This document shows, one piece after another, positions 6,248 to 11,894 of a stretch of DNA of 11,894 nt. Under the pieces are notes generated by a model. It did no database searches, was not told the DNA's origin, and saw nothing but the letters and a program-made list of their open reading frames with translations. The DNA is from JALTBU01 sp964410645 (GTDB lineage Bacteria > Campylobacterota > Campylobacteria > Campylobacterales > Nautiliaceae). Each line of letters opens with the position of its first letter. Position 1 is the stretch's first letter. The stretch lies in assembly GCA_964410645.1 (NCBI GenBank), contig CAYPHV010000035.1, forward strand, positions 1 to 11,894, given 5' to 3'. The position numbers and the translations under genes were made by a program.

Positions 6248-7209
6248 TAAAATCCTTTAAGTCCGTTTTTTAATAAATCGATTAAAACTGTGGCGTAACT
6301 TCCTTTTGGCAGAATAAAGCTAAGTTCAAACCATGCCTTGTCTTTATTATATTTTTTATCCACAATTTCCGGAAAAATCCAGGCTATTCTTCTGTCTCCC
6401 CCGGCCGGTATTGCTTCATCATATTTTTTTTCAATTTCTTTCGATTTATCTTTTGCCCTTAAAACTTTTTTTCCTGGAAGCAGACCGGTCGGAGATATTT
6501 CTTTTTTAAAAAATCTTTCGCTTTCATTTTGTTCAAAATAAAACAGTCTTCCAACCGGATAATGGCTCATTACATCTCCTAAAAGCAGTTTAAAGGGATG
6601 TTTTTGCATTTTTATAAATTTAATAAAATCCTTTTTATATCCAGCGTTTAATAATTCTTTTTCGTTTAATTCAAATACAGAACTTAATTTTATGCGCTCT
6701 TTGAGCCAATCATTAAAAAGTTTTGCCTGATATGTATTTACCATCTGTTCACCAAAAAAATTGGGTATTCCGTATTCCTGTATATCTTTTAAAATAGACA
6801 ATAAAATTTTCGCACTCATTAAATTTACTTTTTTAAGCCTTACAAAAAATTTATTGCTTTTTAAATGCCCTGTTTTTAATTTATTTCTATGCAAATCCTG
6901 TTCTAATATTTTTATATCTTTATCACTAAATTTATTAATCTCGTTTCTGTATTTTCTGGGAATACTTATCCATTGAACACTAAGAGCGTCTTTATCTTTT
7001 AACTGTGCATAACCAATCATATCCAAAGGAATATTCAAAAATCTTGCTATTTTTTTTATCATCTCTATTGTAGTAATATTTTTTTTGCGTATTTTAAGCA
7101 TAAGCCATTCGCCCGTATGCATATATGAATACAGTGGAATTTCCTCTACAAAAAAATTATCGGCATTTTTATTAAAATAAAATTCGACCGGAGTATGAGA
7201 ATAGATCAT
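6247..7209 (-). CDS. truD: tRNA pseudouridine(13) synthase TruD
   Basis: Converts uridine 13 in the D-loop of certain tRNAs to pseudouridine. At 320 residues it is near the usual size of about 350. The catalytic Asp is in GYAQLKDKDALSVQ (Asp72). The RNA-contact segment LKSNKFFVRLKKV (116-128), PNFFGEQ (149-155), SPTGLLPGKK (239-248), GDRR (271-274) and the final LPKGSYATVL (300-309) all match the family. One oddity is that the usual continuation of the FGxQ motif, R-F-G, reads M-V-N here (156-158). The ATG (7209-7207) follows AAAAAGG, and a strong extended -10 lies just upstream. It comes 44 bases after thiL, a neighbour pair also known in Campylobacter. Confidence 0.92.
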   Translation of the reverse strand: MIYSHTPVEFYFNKNADNFFVEEIPLYSYMHTGEWLMLKIRKKNITTIEMIKKIARFLNIPLDMIGYAQLKDKDALSVQWISIPRKYRNEINKFSDKDIKILEQDLHRNKLKTGHLKSNKFFVRLKKVNLMSAKILLSILKDIQEYGIPNFFGEQMVNTYQAKLFNDWLKERIKLSSVFELNEKELLNAGYKKDFIKFIKMQKHPFKLLLGDVMSHYPVGRLFYFEQNESERFFKKEISPTGLLPGKKVLRAKDKSKEIEKKYDEAIPAGGDRRIAWIFPEIVDKKYNKDKAWFELSFILPKGSYATVLIDLLKNGLKGF

Positions 7210-7226
7210 TAAAAACCTTTTTAGAA

Positions 7227-7235
7227 ATTATAGCA
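7227..7235 (-). promoter_or_regulatory. Extended -10 promoter for truD-CDF
   Basis: The minus strand reads TGCTATAAT, a perfect TATAAT with TGn extension, in the 44-base gap between thiL and truD. The predicted start near 7220 leaves a leader of only about 11 bases containing AAAAAGG. So truD and the transporter can be expressed independently of thiL as well as by read-through. Confidence 0.6.
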
Positions 7236-7253
7236 TTTAATAAGTTTTTATTC

Positions 7254-8066
7254 TTAAAAATGGTTCTCAGGACAAATTGATCTAAATTTACCTCTTTTAG
7301 TCAAAGCAAAAACAGTTACAGGAGTACGCGTAAGTTTTGAAATATTCTTTATAACAGAGATATTTTTCTTAGGAAAAGTAAATAGAATTTCATATTCTTC
7401 GCCGCTGCAGAGTGTTCTTTTGGGAAATGTTTTTAAAAAAGTATAATCAACATTTGAAATATTACTGATTCTTTCAAGCTCCTTAAAAAGCCCGTCGCTT
7501 ATATCGCATGCGGCGGTTATATATTTTGAAGCTTTATAAAAAAATTTATCTTTTAATCTGGGCTTTATAAATTTTGAATTTTTAGATATTTTTCCACCGT
7601 TAAGGAGTATCTGCAAATCTCTTTTTACACATCCGAGCGTACCGGTAAAAGCCACATATTCGTCTGGTTTGGCTTTTCGAAAAACAGGATTTTCAGTAAT
7701 TCCTATAAACGTCATTGAAATAGCTATTTTATCGTTTCTTATGGTATCTCCGCCTATTATTTCATAATTATATTCTTTTGCGGCTTTTTTAAACCCACTT
7801 GCCAAAAGTAAAATTTCTTTTAATGTCAATTTTTTTGGAAATCCGATATCAATAAGAGCATATTTCGGCTTTGCGTTCATAACAATAATATCGCTTATAT
7901 TAACCAAACTTGCTTTATAGCTGATTTCATCCAAACTAAGCCATTCTCTTTTAAAATGAATATCTTCGAAAAAAGAATCACTTGCATAAACTTTATTTCC
8001 TATTACCGCTCCATCATCGCCTATAAATTTATTTTTAAACTGCCTTATAAAAAACTCTTCTTTCAT
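7254..8066 (-). CDS. thiL: Thiamine-monophosphate kinase
   Basis: Phosphorylates thiamine phosphate with ATP to give thiamine diphosphate, the active cofactor. It is a 270-residue PurM/ThiL-fold protein, shorter than E. coli ThiL (325). Metal and nucleotide motifs are IGDDGAVI (Asp17, Asp18), DSFFEDIHF (Asp30, Asp35, His37), KASLVNISDII (51-61), IGGDT (104-108), CDISDGL (187-193) and SGEEYEILF (221-229). In-frame stops just upstream fix the start at ATG 8066-8064. No Shine-Dalgarno precedes it; instead the ATG overlaps the stop of a small upstream ORF (ATGA). Its own TAA is 44 bases before truD. Confidence 0.93.
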   Translation of the reverse strand: MKEEFFIRQFKNKFIGDDGAVIGNKVYASDSFFEDIHFKREWLSLDEISYKASLVNISDIIVMNAKPKYALIDIGFPKKLTLKEILLLASGFKKAAKEYNYEIIGGDTIRNDKIAISMTFIGITENPVFRKAKPDEYVAFTGTLGCVKRDLQILLNGGKISKNSKFIKPRLKDKFFYKASKYITAACDISDGLFKELERISNISNVDYTFLKTFPKRTLCSGEEYEILFTFPKKNISVIKNISKLTRTPVTVFALTKRGKFRSICPENHF

Positions 8067-8134
8067 TTATTAGCCAATAAATCACCCGCTTTTTCAGGAA
8101 ATTTGTCAATCATCTTTAATATTTGTTTTTTCAA
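8063..8134 (-). CDS. Possible 23-residue leader ORF upstream of thiL
   Basis: Reading from TTG at 8134-8132 gives MKKQILKMIDKFPEKAGDLLANK and ends in TGA that overlaps the thiL ATG (ATGA). AAGGAC (8148-8143) lies 8 bases before the TTG, a good Shine-Dalgarno in a place where thiL has none. An internal ATG (8113-8111) would give 16 residues. The ORF lies directly downstream of a near-consensus promoter. I know no family for it. It may be a translated coupling peptide or the last residue of a decayed gene. Existence as a made product is unproven. Confidence 0.4.
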   Translation of the reverse strand: MKKQILKMIDKFPEKAGDLLANK

Positions 8135-8181
8135 TTAAATCTGTCCTTGTTATAAGAGCTTGCATCAAAAAAATAATATAC

Positions 8182-8210
8182 ATTATCACATAAAAAATAT
8201 TTTTTGTCAA
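8182..8210 (-). promoter_or_regulatory. Sigma-70 promoter for the thiL operon
   Basis: On the minus strand, a perfect TTGACA (8210-8205) is followed after exactly 17 bases by GATAAT (8187-8182), itself preceded by TGT, which fits an extended -10. The predicted start is near 8175, about 40 bases before the leader ORF. It overlaps the upstream part of the divergent tRNA promoter. Confidence 0.65.
8192..8205. repeat. 14-base perfect A/T palindrome between divergent promoters
   Basis: AAAAAATATTTTTT reads identically on both strands. It fills most of the thiL spacer between -35 and -10, and lies about 13 bases upstream of the tRNA -10. It may be a bendable A-tract or simply low complexity in an AT-rich spacer. 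Confidence 0.5.
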
Positions 8211-8214
8211 TTTT

Positions 8215-8223
8215 TGATATAAT
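8215..8223 (+). promoter_or_regulatory. Extended -10 promoter for tRNA-Arg
   Basis: TGATATAAT on the plus strand contains a perfect TATAAT with a TGn extension, 9 bases before the mature tRNA 5' end. No good -35 stands 16-18 bases upstream, so the extended -10 probably carries the promoter. Confidence 0.55.
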
Positions 8224-8232
8224 TACATCTCT

Positions 8233-8309
8233 CTTCCGGTAGCTCAGCAGGATAGAGCGTCGGATTCCTAATCCGAAGGTCGCGGGTTCAAATCCCACCC
8301 GGAAGACCA
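8233..8309 (+). tRNA. tRNA-Arg, anticodon CCT
   Basis: Full cloverleaf of 77 bases with encoded CCA. The acceptor stem pairs 8233-8239 (CTTCCGG) with 8299-8305 (CCGGAAG), discriminator A8306. The D stem is GCTC/GAGC (8242-8245, 8255-8258). The anticodon stem is TCGGA/TCCGA (8260-8264, 8272-8276) around the loop TTCCTAA, with anticodon CCT at 8267-8269, reading AGG arginine codons. The T arm is GCGGG-TTCAAAT-CCCAC (8282-8298); its second pair is a C-A mismatch (8283/8297). It stands alone on the plus strand. A T8 run follows at about 8323-8330, without a separate hairpin. Confidence 0.96.
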
Positions 8310-8370
8310 TATTTCTAATCAGTTTTTTTTCGTTTTAAAACATCCACATATTTTATAGAATAATAAATAG

Positions 8371-8400
8371 CCCCGTTTTTAAATACAGGCTGATTCGGGG
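8371..8400. repeat. GC-rich inverted repeat between tRNA-Arg and argD
   Basis: CCCCG (8371-8375) and CGGGG (8396-8400) form an all-GC 5-bp stem with a 20-base loop, in a 107-base spacer otherwise very AT-rich. It lies between the convergent ends of the tRNA and argD, about 17 bases after the argD stop. Neither side has a proper T tract, so a terminator role is only a guess. Confidence 0.3.
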
Positions 8401-8416
8401 AAACAGAAAAAAAGAA

Positions 8417-9595
8417 TTATTTTGCGCATACAGGCCCCATCTGCGATAAAGCTTTTTTTAATCTGTCGAATCCTTTGTCAATCTCTTTAAGACTTATTGT
8501 AAGAGGCGGCAAAAATCTGACAGAAACAGTTCCGGCTTTTAACACCAGCACCTTATTTTCAAAAGCTTTTTTTACTATCTCGTCTCTTACTTCAGTTGTA
8601 TATGTTTTAAGCGCCCTCATAAGCCCGTATCCCGCTATATTGGCAAAAAGTTTCGGATATTCCTTTGCGACTTCAACCAGTTTGTTATCAAAATATTCAA
8701 TTCTTTTATCCAGTCTGCCGCTGTTTTTTTCTTCTTCCAGTATTTTCAAAACTTCCAGTCCCGCCCGGGTTGACAAATAATTGCCTCCGAAAGTGGAACC
8801 GTGATCGCCCGGGGAAAGCACATCGGTTAGTCTTGTTACAACCGCACCGATAGGAACACCTCCTCCAAGACCTTTTGCAAGAGTAATAACATCAGGCTTT
8901 ATACCATACAGATTGCTTGCATAAAATTCTCCAGTTCTGTAAATCCCTGTCTGCACTTCATCCGCAATCAGCAAAACTTTTCTTTTTTTAAGCTCAGCCG
9001 CCAATTCCCGAATCTCTTTTTGATCAAACGGATTGACCCCGCCTTCGCCCTGGATTAATTCAATCATAACGGCAACTGTTTTATCATCTATTTTGTTATA
9101 AATATCTTTTATATCTTTAGCATAGGTAAATCCGTCTGGAAAAGGTCCGAAATATTGATGAAATTTTTCCTGCCCTGTTGCTTTCAAAGTGGAAATTGTT
9201 CTGCCGTGAAAAGAATTCTCAAGCGTAATAACTTTATATTTTTTGGGTTTTCCATTTACTTCACCGTATTTTCTGACTATTTTAAGAGCTGTTTCATTAG
9301 CTTCGGCACCGGAATTACAGAAAAATGCACCTGCATTTTTTTCATATTTTTCAACCAGTTTTTTTGCCAGTTTCTCCTGAGGCGGAATTCTGTAAATATT
9401 CGAAATATGGATTATTTTTTTTGCCTGTTTGCAAATAGCATGCGCAAACTGCTTATTTCCATGTCCTATACTTACCACCCCTATTCCTGCTGTAAAATCA
9501 ATATATTCTTCACCATGCTCGTCAAAAAGCGTAGCATTTTTGCCTTTTACAAAAATAACGTCAAATCTGTTGTACGTGTTTAATAAATATTTCAT
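8417..9595 (-). CDS. argD: Acetylornithine aminotransferase
   Basis: PLP enzyme (class III, fold type I) that converts N-acetylglutamate semialdehyde to N-acetylornithine in arginine synthesis; the bacterial enzyme often also serves as succinyldiaminopimelate aminotransferase in lysine synthesis. It has 392 residues, full length. Motifs are CNSGAEANETALK (93-105, phosphate cup), SFHGRT (128-133), GEGGVNPF (183-190), LLIADEVQTG with Asp212 binding the pyridine nitrogen, the Schiff-base lysine in TLAKGLGGGVPIGA (Lys241), and GSTFGGN (266-272). ATG 9595-9593 follows AAGGAG. It starts 9 bases after the unassigned gene upstream, so the two form an operon. Confidence 0.94.
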   Translation of the reverse strand: MKYLLNTYNRFDVIFVKGKNATLFDEHGEEYIDFTAGIGVVSIGHGNKQFAHAICKQAKKIIHISNIYRIPPQEKLAKKLVEKYEKNAGAFFCNSGAEANETALKIVRKYGEVNGKPKKYKVITLENSFHGRTISTLKATGQEKFHQYFGPFPDGFTYAKDIKDIYNKIDDKTVAVMIELIQGEGGVNPFDQKEIRELAAELKKRKVLLIADEVQTGIYRTGEFYASNLYGIKPDVITLAKGLGGGVPIGAVVTRLTDVLSPGDHGSTFGGNYLSTRAGLEVLKILEEEKNSGRLDKRIEYFDNKLVEVAKEYPKLFANIAGYGLMRALKTYTTEVRDEIVKKAFENKVLVLKAGTVSVRFLPPLTISLKEIDKGFDRLKKALSQMGPVCAK

Positions 9596-9604
9596 TTTTT
9601 CTCC

Positions 9605-10096
9605 TTAAAATTCATAAATCTTTAAATCATACTCTAATTTTTTACCAAAAATCCCCACTTTACTTTTAAACATACTTAAAAAACTCATAAGGGCCATTGT
9701 TTCTTCATCTTCCGTTTTACCTAAAATTACGCTGAATTTTTTAGATTCGTTTATCAGATATAAAAGCCCGGCAACTTTTTCAAGAGTCGTATTATAAGCT
9801 ATTATTTCTTTTTTTACTCTCACACCCTGTAAAATTTCTACAAAATCTTCAAATTCATCTGTATTTTTCAATTCTTTATCATATATTTCAAACACAAACG
9901 CAAGCCTTGCAAGTAAAAGAGGAAATGTCTCGCCGCTGTTTAAAATATCAACTTTTGAAAACTCCGCGCTTCCTCCTACTACGGCAACGTTTTGAATCAG
10001 ATTCTTAGGTTTTTCCCTGTAATAAATTATCAAATCGGAACTTTTTAAAAAATCGCTGTCTTTATTGCTGTAAAATTCCCCGCATTTTTTTATCAA
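9605..10096 (-). CDS. Hypothetical protein of 163 residues, unrecognised
   Basis: I do not recognise this protein. It looks soluble: no signal peptide or membrane helix, alternating hydrophobic strands and amphipathic helices. Notable segments are SSDLIIYYREKPKNLIQNVAVVGGSAEF (about 19-46), a strand followed by a glycine turn, and LGKTEDEETMALMSFLSMF (125-143). The start is TTG at 10096-10094 with AAGGA 5 bases upstream; the frame has no ATG before residue 134 and a stop shortly upstream, so TTG is the only good choice. Base composition is like its neighbours, and the intact frame ending 9 bases before argD argues for a real gene. It sits between priA and argD, 52 bases after priA. A role in arginine metabolism would be guesswork. 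Confidence 0.75.
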   Translation of the reverse strand: MIKKCGEFYSNKDSDFLKSSDLIIYYREKPKNLIQNVAVVGGSAEFSKVDILNSGETFPLLLARLAFVFEIYDKELKNTDEFEDFVEILQGVRVKKEIIAYNTTLEKVAGLLYLINESKKFSVILGKTEDEETMALMSFLSMFKSKVGIFGKKLEYDLKIYEF

Positions 10097-10123
10097 TTCA
10101 TTCCTTTTTAAATTTATTATTTA

Positions 10124-10129
10124 AGTATA
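10124..10129 (-). promoter_or_regulatory. Possible -10 element for the hypothetical-argD operon
   Basis: TATACT on the minus strand, preceded by a T-rich stretch, lies in the 52-base gap after priA and about 28 bases before the TTG start. There is no convincing -35 and the spacer is almost pure A/T, so support is weak; read-through from priA is also possible. Confidence 0.3.
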
Positions 10130-10148
10130 AAATAAATAAAAATTAATG

Positions 10149-11894
10149 TCAAATAAAATTTACAGGGTCTATATCTATTTTCAAATCCCTATTGATACAC
10201 GGATAGATTAATTTATGAAGATTTTTTCCTTTAAGCAGCATCTGATATCGGTACATATTTTTGAGTTTAAAAATAGGAGCCTCTCCAAAGCCCACTGTTT
10301 CTTCTCTTTTCCCAAAACAGTTTAAAAAATTCTGCATTTTTATAAACGCTTTTTCTTTTGTTTTATCGCTGAATTCTATTTTTACCATTCTGGAAAACGG
10401 CGGATAATTAAGCGCTTTTCTAAGCTCAATTTCTTCATTATAAAATTCTTCATAGCTTCTGTCAAAAAATTCTTTATTTAATGTTTGGACAATTACTTCC
10501 CCGTTTTCTCTCCTGCCGGCTCTTCCCTCTACCTGTTTTGCAAGCGCAAACGCCCTTTCACTTGCTCTAAAATCGGCGGAATTTAATACAAAATCGATAT
10601 CCAAAACAACAGAAAGTTTTACATCCGGATAATCATGTCCTTTGGCCAGCATCTGAGTCCCCACCAATATATCTATTTTTTTATCGTTGAAATCTTTTAA
10701 AAGTCTGTCGATTCTGCTTTTTGAAGTTATTACATCCCTGTCAAATTTCTCTATTCTGGCAGTTGGAAAAATTTCGCACAGCCTGTCTTTAAGCTCGCTT
10801 GTGCCTATTCTTTCATTAATAAATTCGCAACTTCCGCAATTTTCACAGACAGAGGGGATTTGCCTTGTAAAATTACAGTAATGGCAGACAAGGGCTCTTT
10901 TGTCTTTATGAACGCTCATACTTACATCGCAGTTTGGGCATTTGACGCTTTCTCCGCAATTTGCGCATATCATATATTTAAAATTGCCCCTCGTGGGAAG
11001 AAAAACAATAATCTGTTTATTTTCATCCAGCGTATTTTGAATTTTTTGTATTACAAAATCATTTAAACCGTTTACATAAAATTTCTCTTTTTTTGTATTA
11101 TAAAAAGTTCCTTTAAGCCTGAAATACGGAAATTTATACAAGTCCCCTACAAGCGGGGTGGCACTTCCGAGAACTACTTTGGCATTAAGTTTTTTACCAA
11201 ATACAATAGCCAAATCTTTTGCGTTATATTTTGGCTTACGCTCCGATTTATATGAATCGTCGTGTTCTTCATCCACAATAATAAGTCCCAAATCCAAAGG
11301 CAAAAAAAGCGCGCTCCTTGCGCCCACAACCACTCTTATTTTATTTTGGCTTATATCTTCCAAAATTTTTTCTTTTTTCTTTTTTGTAATTTTACTGTGC
11401 CAGATTCCAAGAGATTCCCCGAAATATTTTCTAAGGCGCTTTTCTATCTGGGAAGTTATGGCAATTTCCGGAAGTAAAAAAACAGCGCTTTTTCCGTTAT
11501 TCAATGTCTCTTCAATAAGTTTTATATATATTTCGGTTTTCCCGCTTCCCGTATCGCCGAAAAGAACAGATGTGTCTTTATTCTTTAAAAATTCAAAAGC
11601 CTCTTTTTGCTTTTCGCTTAATTTTATATCACTCTTAAACTTAAGGGCGGAAACATTTGAATTTTTAACCCCGTTTTCTTTATATTGGAACAGCCCCGCC
11701 GCTTCACCGATTGAACATAAATAATAAACGGATATAAATTCAATTATAGAATATTTTGATTTTAGACTTGAAACGGTATTAATTACAGGTTTTGTGGGAA
11801 ATTCCGGTTTGTTGACTTTTTTTGTAACAATACCGAATTTTGTTCTGCTTTTTATGGGAATTTCTACAATATCGCCTGTTTGAAGTTTTTTTTC
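10149..11894 (-). CDS. priA: Primosomal protein N' (replication restart helicase PriA), 5' end outside window
   Basis: 3'-5' DNA helicase that recognises stalled forks and reloads the replicative helicase. 581 C-terminal residues are visible and the frame runs unbroken to the window edge, so only a short N-terminal piece is missing. In visible-residue numbering: DNA-binding region with TGDIVEIP near 6-13 and FGIV near 20-23, Walker A FGDTGSGKTEIY (112-123), LLPEIAIT (140-147), DEEH box (208-211), GSATP (243-247), eight-cysteine zinc region with CxxC pairs at 310/313, 319/322, 337/340 and 350/353, motif V VGTQMLAKGHDYPDV (411-425) and QVEGRAGR (454-461). The C-terminus ends in IDPVNFI, as expected. 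A TTG at 11504 is internal, since Walker A lies upstream of it. All key residues are intact. Confidence 0.96.
   Translation of the reverse strand, partial: EKKLQTGDIVEIPIKSRTKFGIVTKKVNKPEFPTKPVINTVSSLKSKYSIIEFISVYYLCSIGEAAGLFQYKENGVKNSNVSALKFKSDIKLSEKQKEAFEFLKNKDTSVLFGDTGSGKTEIYIKLIEETLNNGKSAVFLLPEIAITSQIEKRLRKYFGESLGIWHSKITKKKKEKILEDISQNKIRVVVGARSALFLPLDLGLIIVDEEHDDSYKSERKPKYNAKDLAIVFGKKLNAKVVLGSATPLVGDLYKFPYFRLKGTFYNTKKEKFYVNGLNDFVIQKIQNTLDENKQIIVFLPTRGNFKYMICANCGESVKCPNCDVSMSVHKDKRALVCHYCNFTRQIPSVCENCGSCEFINERIGTSELKDRLCEIFPTARIEKFDRDVITSKSRIDRLLKDFNDKKIDILVGTQMLAKGHDYPDVKLSVVLDIDFVLNSADFRASERAFALAKQVEGRAGRRENGEVIVQTLNKEFFDRSYEEFYNEEIELRKALNYPPFSRMVKIEFSDKTKEKAFIKMQNFLNCFGKREETVGFGEAPIFKLKNMYRYQMLLKGKNLHKLIYPCINRDLKIDIDPVNFI

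Noticed and set aside
8067..8175. TPP riboswitch in the thiL leader
   Set aside because: The leader is only about 110 bases and shows none of the conserved THI-box segments; it is better explained by the small ORF.
8310..8330. Intrinsic terminator after tRNA-Arg
   Set aside because: There is a T8 run but no hairpin before it other than the tRNA itself, so I did not call a terminator.
9155..9583. 142-codon open frame on the plus strand
   Set aside because: Antisense to the conserved N-terminal half of argD, rich in Phe and Cys, with no plausible start context.
11158..11724. 188-codon open frame on the plus strand
   Set aside because: Lies entirely antisense to priA helicase motifs that are clearly conserved; its translation is low-complexity Ser/Phe/Leu-rich, typical of a shadow frame.
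1..11894. Mobile element, prophage, CRISPR or defence cluster
   Set aside because: Every long frame is a housekeeping or envelope gene, spacers are short, and no direct-repeat arrays, transposase or integrase motifs are visible.

Overview
This is an AT-rich, densely packed chromosomal window of about 11.9 kb that holds ordinary housekeeping genes. I see no phage, transposon, CRISPR array or defence island. The protein families, the lysine-rich coding and the gene order point to Campylobacterota (epsilonproteobacteria), most likely a deep-branching vent-type lineage such as Nautiliales; the order-level guess is inference. From memory, tal, rplY, pth and a YjgP/YjgQ permease lie together in Helicobacter pylori, serB is next to tal in Campylobacter jejuni, and thiL is next to truD in Campylobacter.

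Layout. On the minus strand, positions 4304 down to 1 carry serB, tal and a pilT-family ATPase in one tight operon (gaps of 9 and 2 bases). These are followed by rplY (ribosomal protein L25), pth (peptidyl-tRNA hydrolase) and the start of an LptF/LptG-type permease, read from their own promoter just after pilT. On the plus strand, 4393-5350 is a tatA-tatC pair encoding a minimal twin-arginine translocon, divergent from serB. It meets the next minus-strand operon stop codon to stop codon.

That operon (8134 down to 5351) contains a probable 23-codon leader ORF, thiL (thiamine-phosphate kinase), truD (tRNA pseudouridine synthase) and a FieF-like cation diffusion facilitator. truD also has its own strong extended -10. 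A plus-strand tRNA-Arg(CCT) gene lies at 8233-8309, back to back with the thiL promoter. The rest is minus strand: argD (acetylornithine aminotransferase) preceded by an unrecognised 163-residue gene, then priA (primosomal helicase), whose 5' end lies outside the window.

How the genes fit together. rplY, pth, truD, tRNA-Arg and priA serve translation and replication. serB, tal, argD and thiL are biosynthetic (serine, pentose phosphates, arginine, thiamine diphosphate). tatA/tatC, the permease, the CDF transporter and the PilT-like motor belong to the cell envelope.

I did not find an undescribed system. The observations most worth checking are small regulatory ones: a hairpin that would bury the pth ribosome-binding site, a leader ORF whose stop overlaps the SD-less thiL start, back-to-back thiL/tRNA promoters around a 14-base palindrome, and an unassigned gene between priA and argD.
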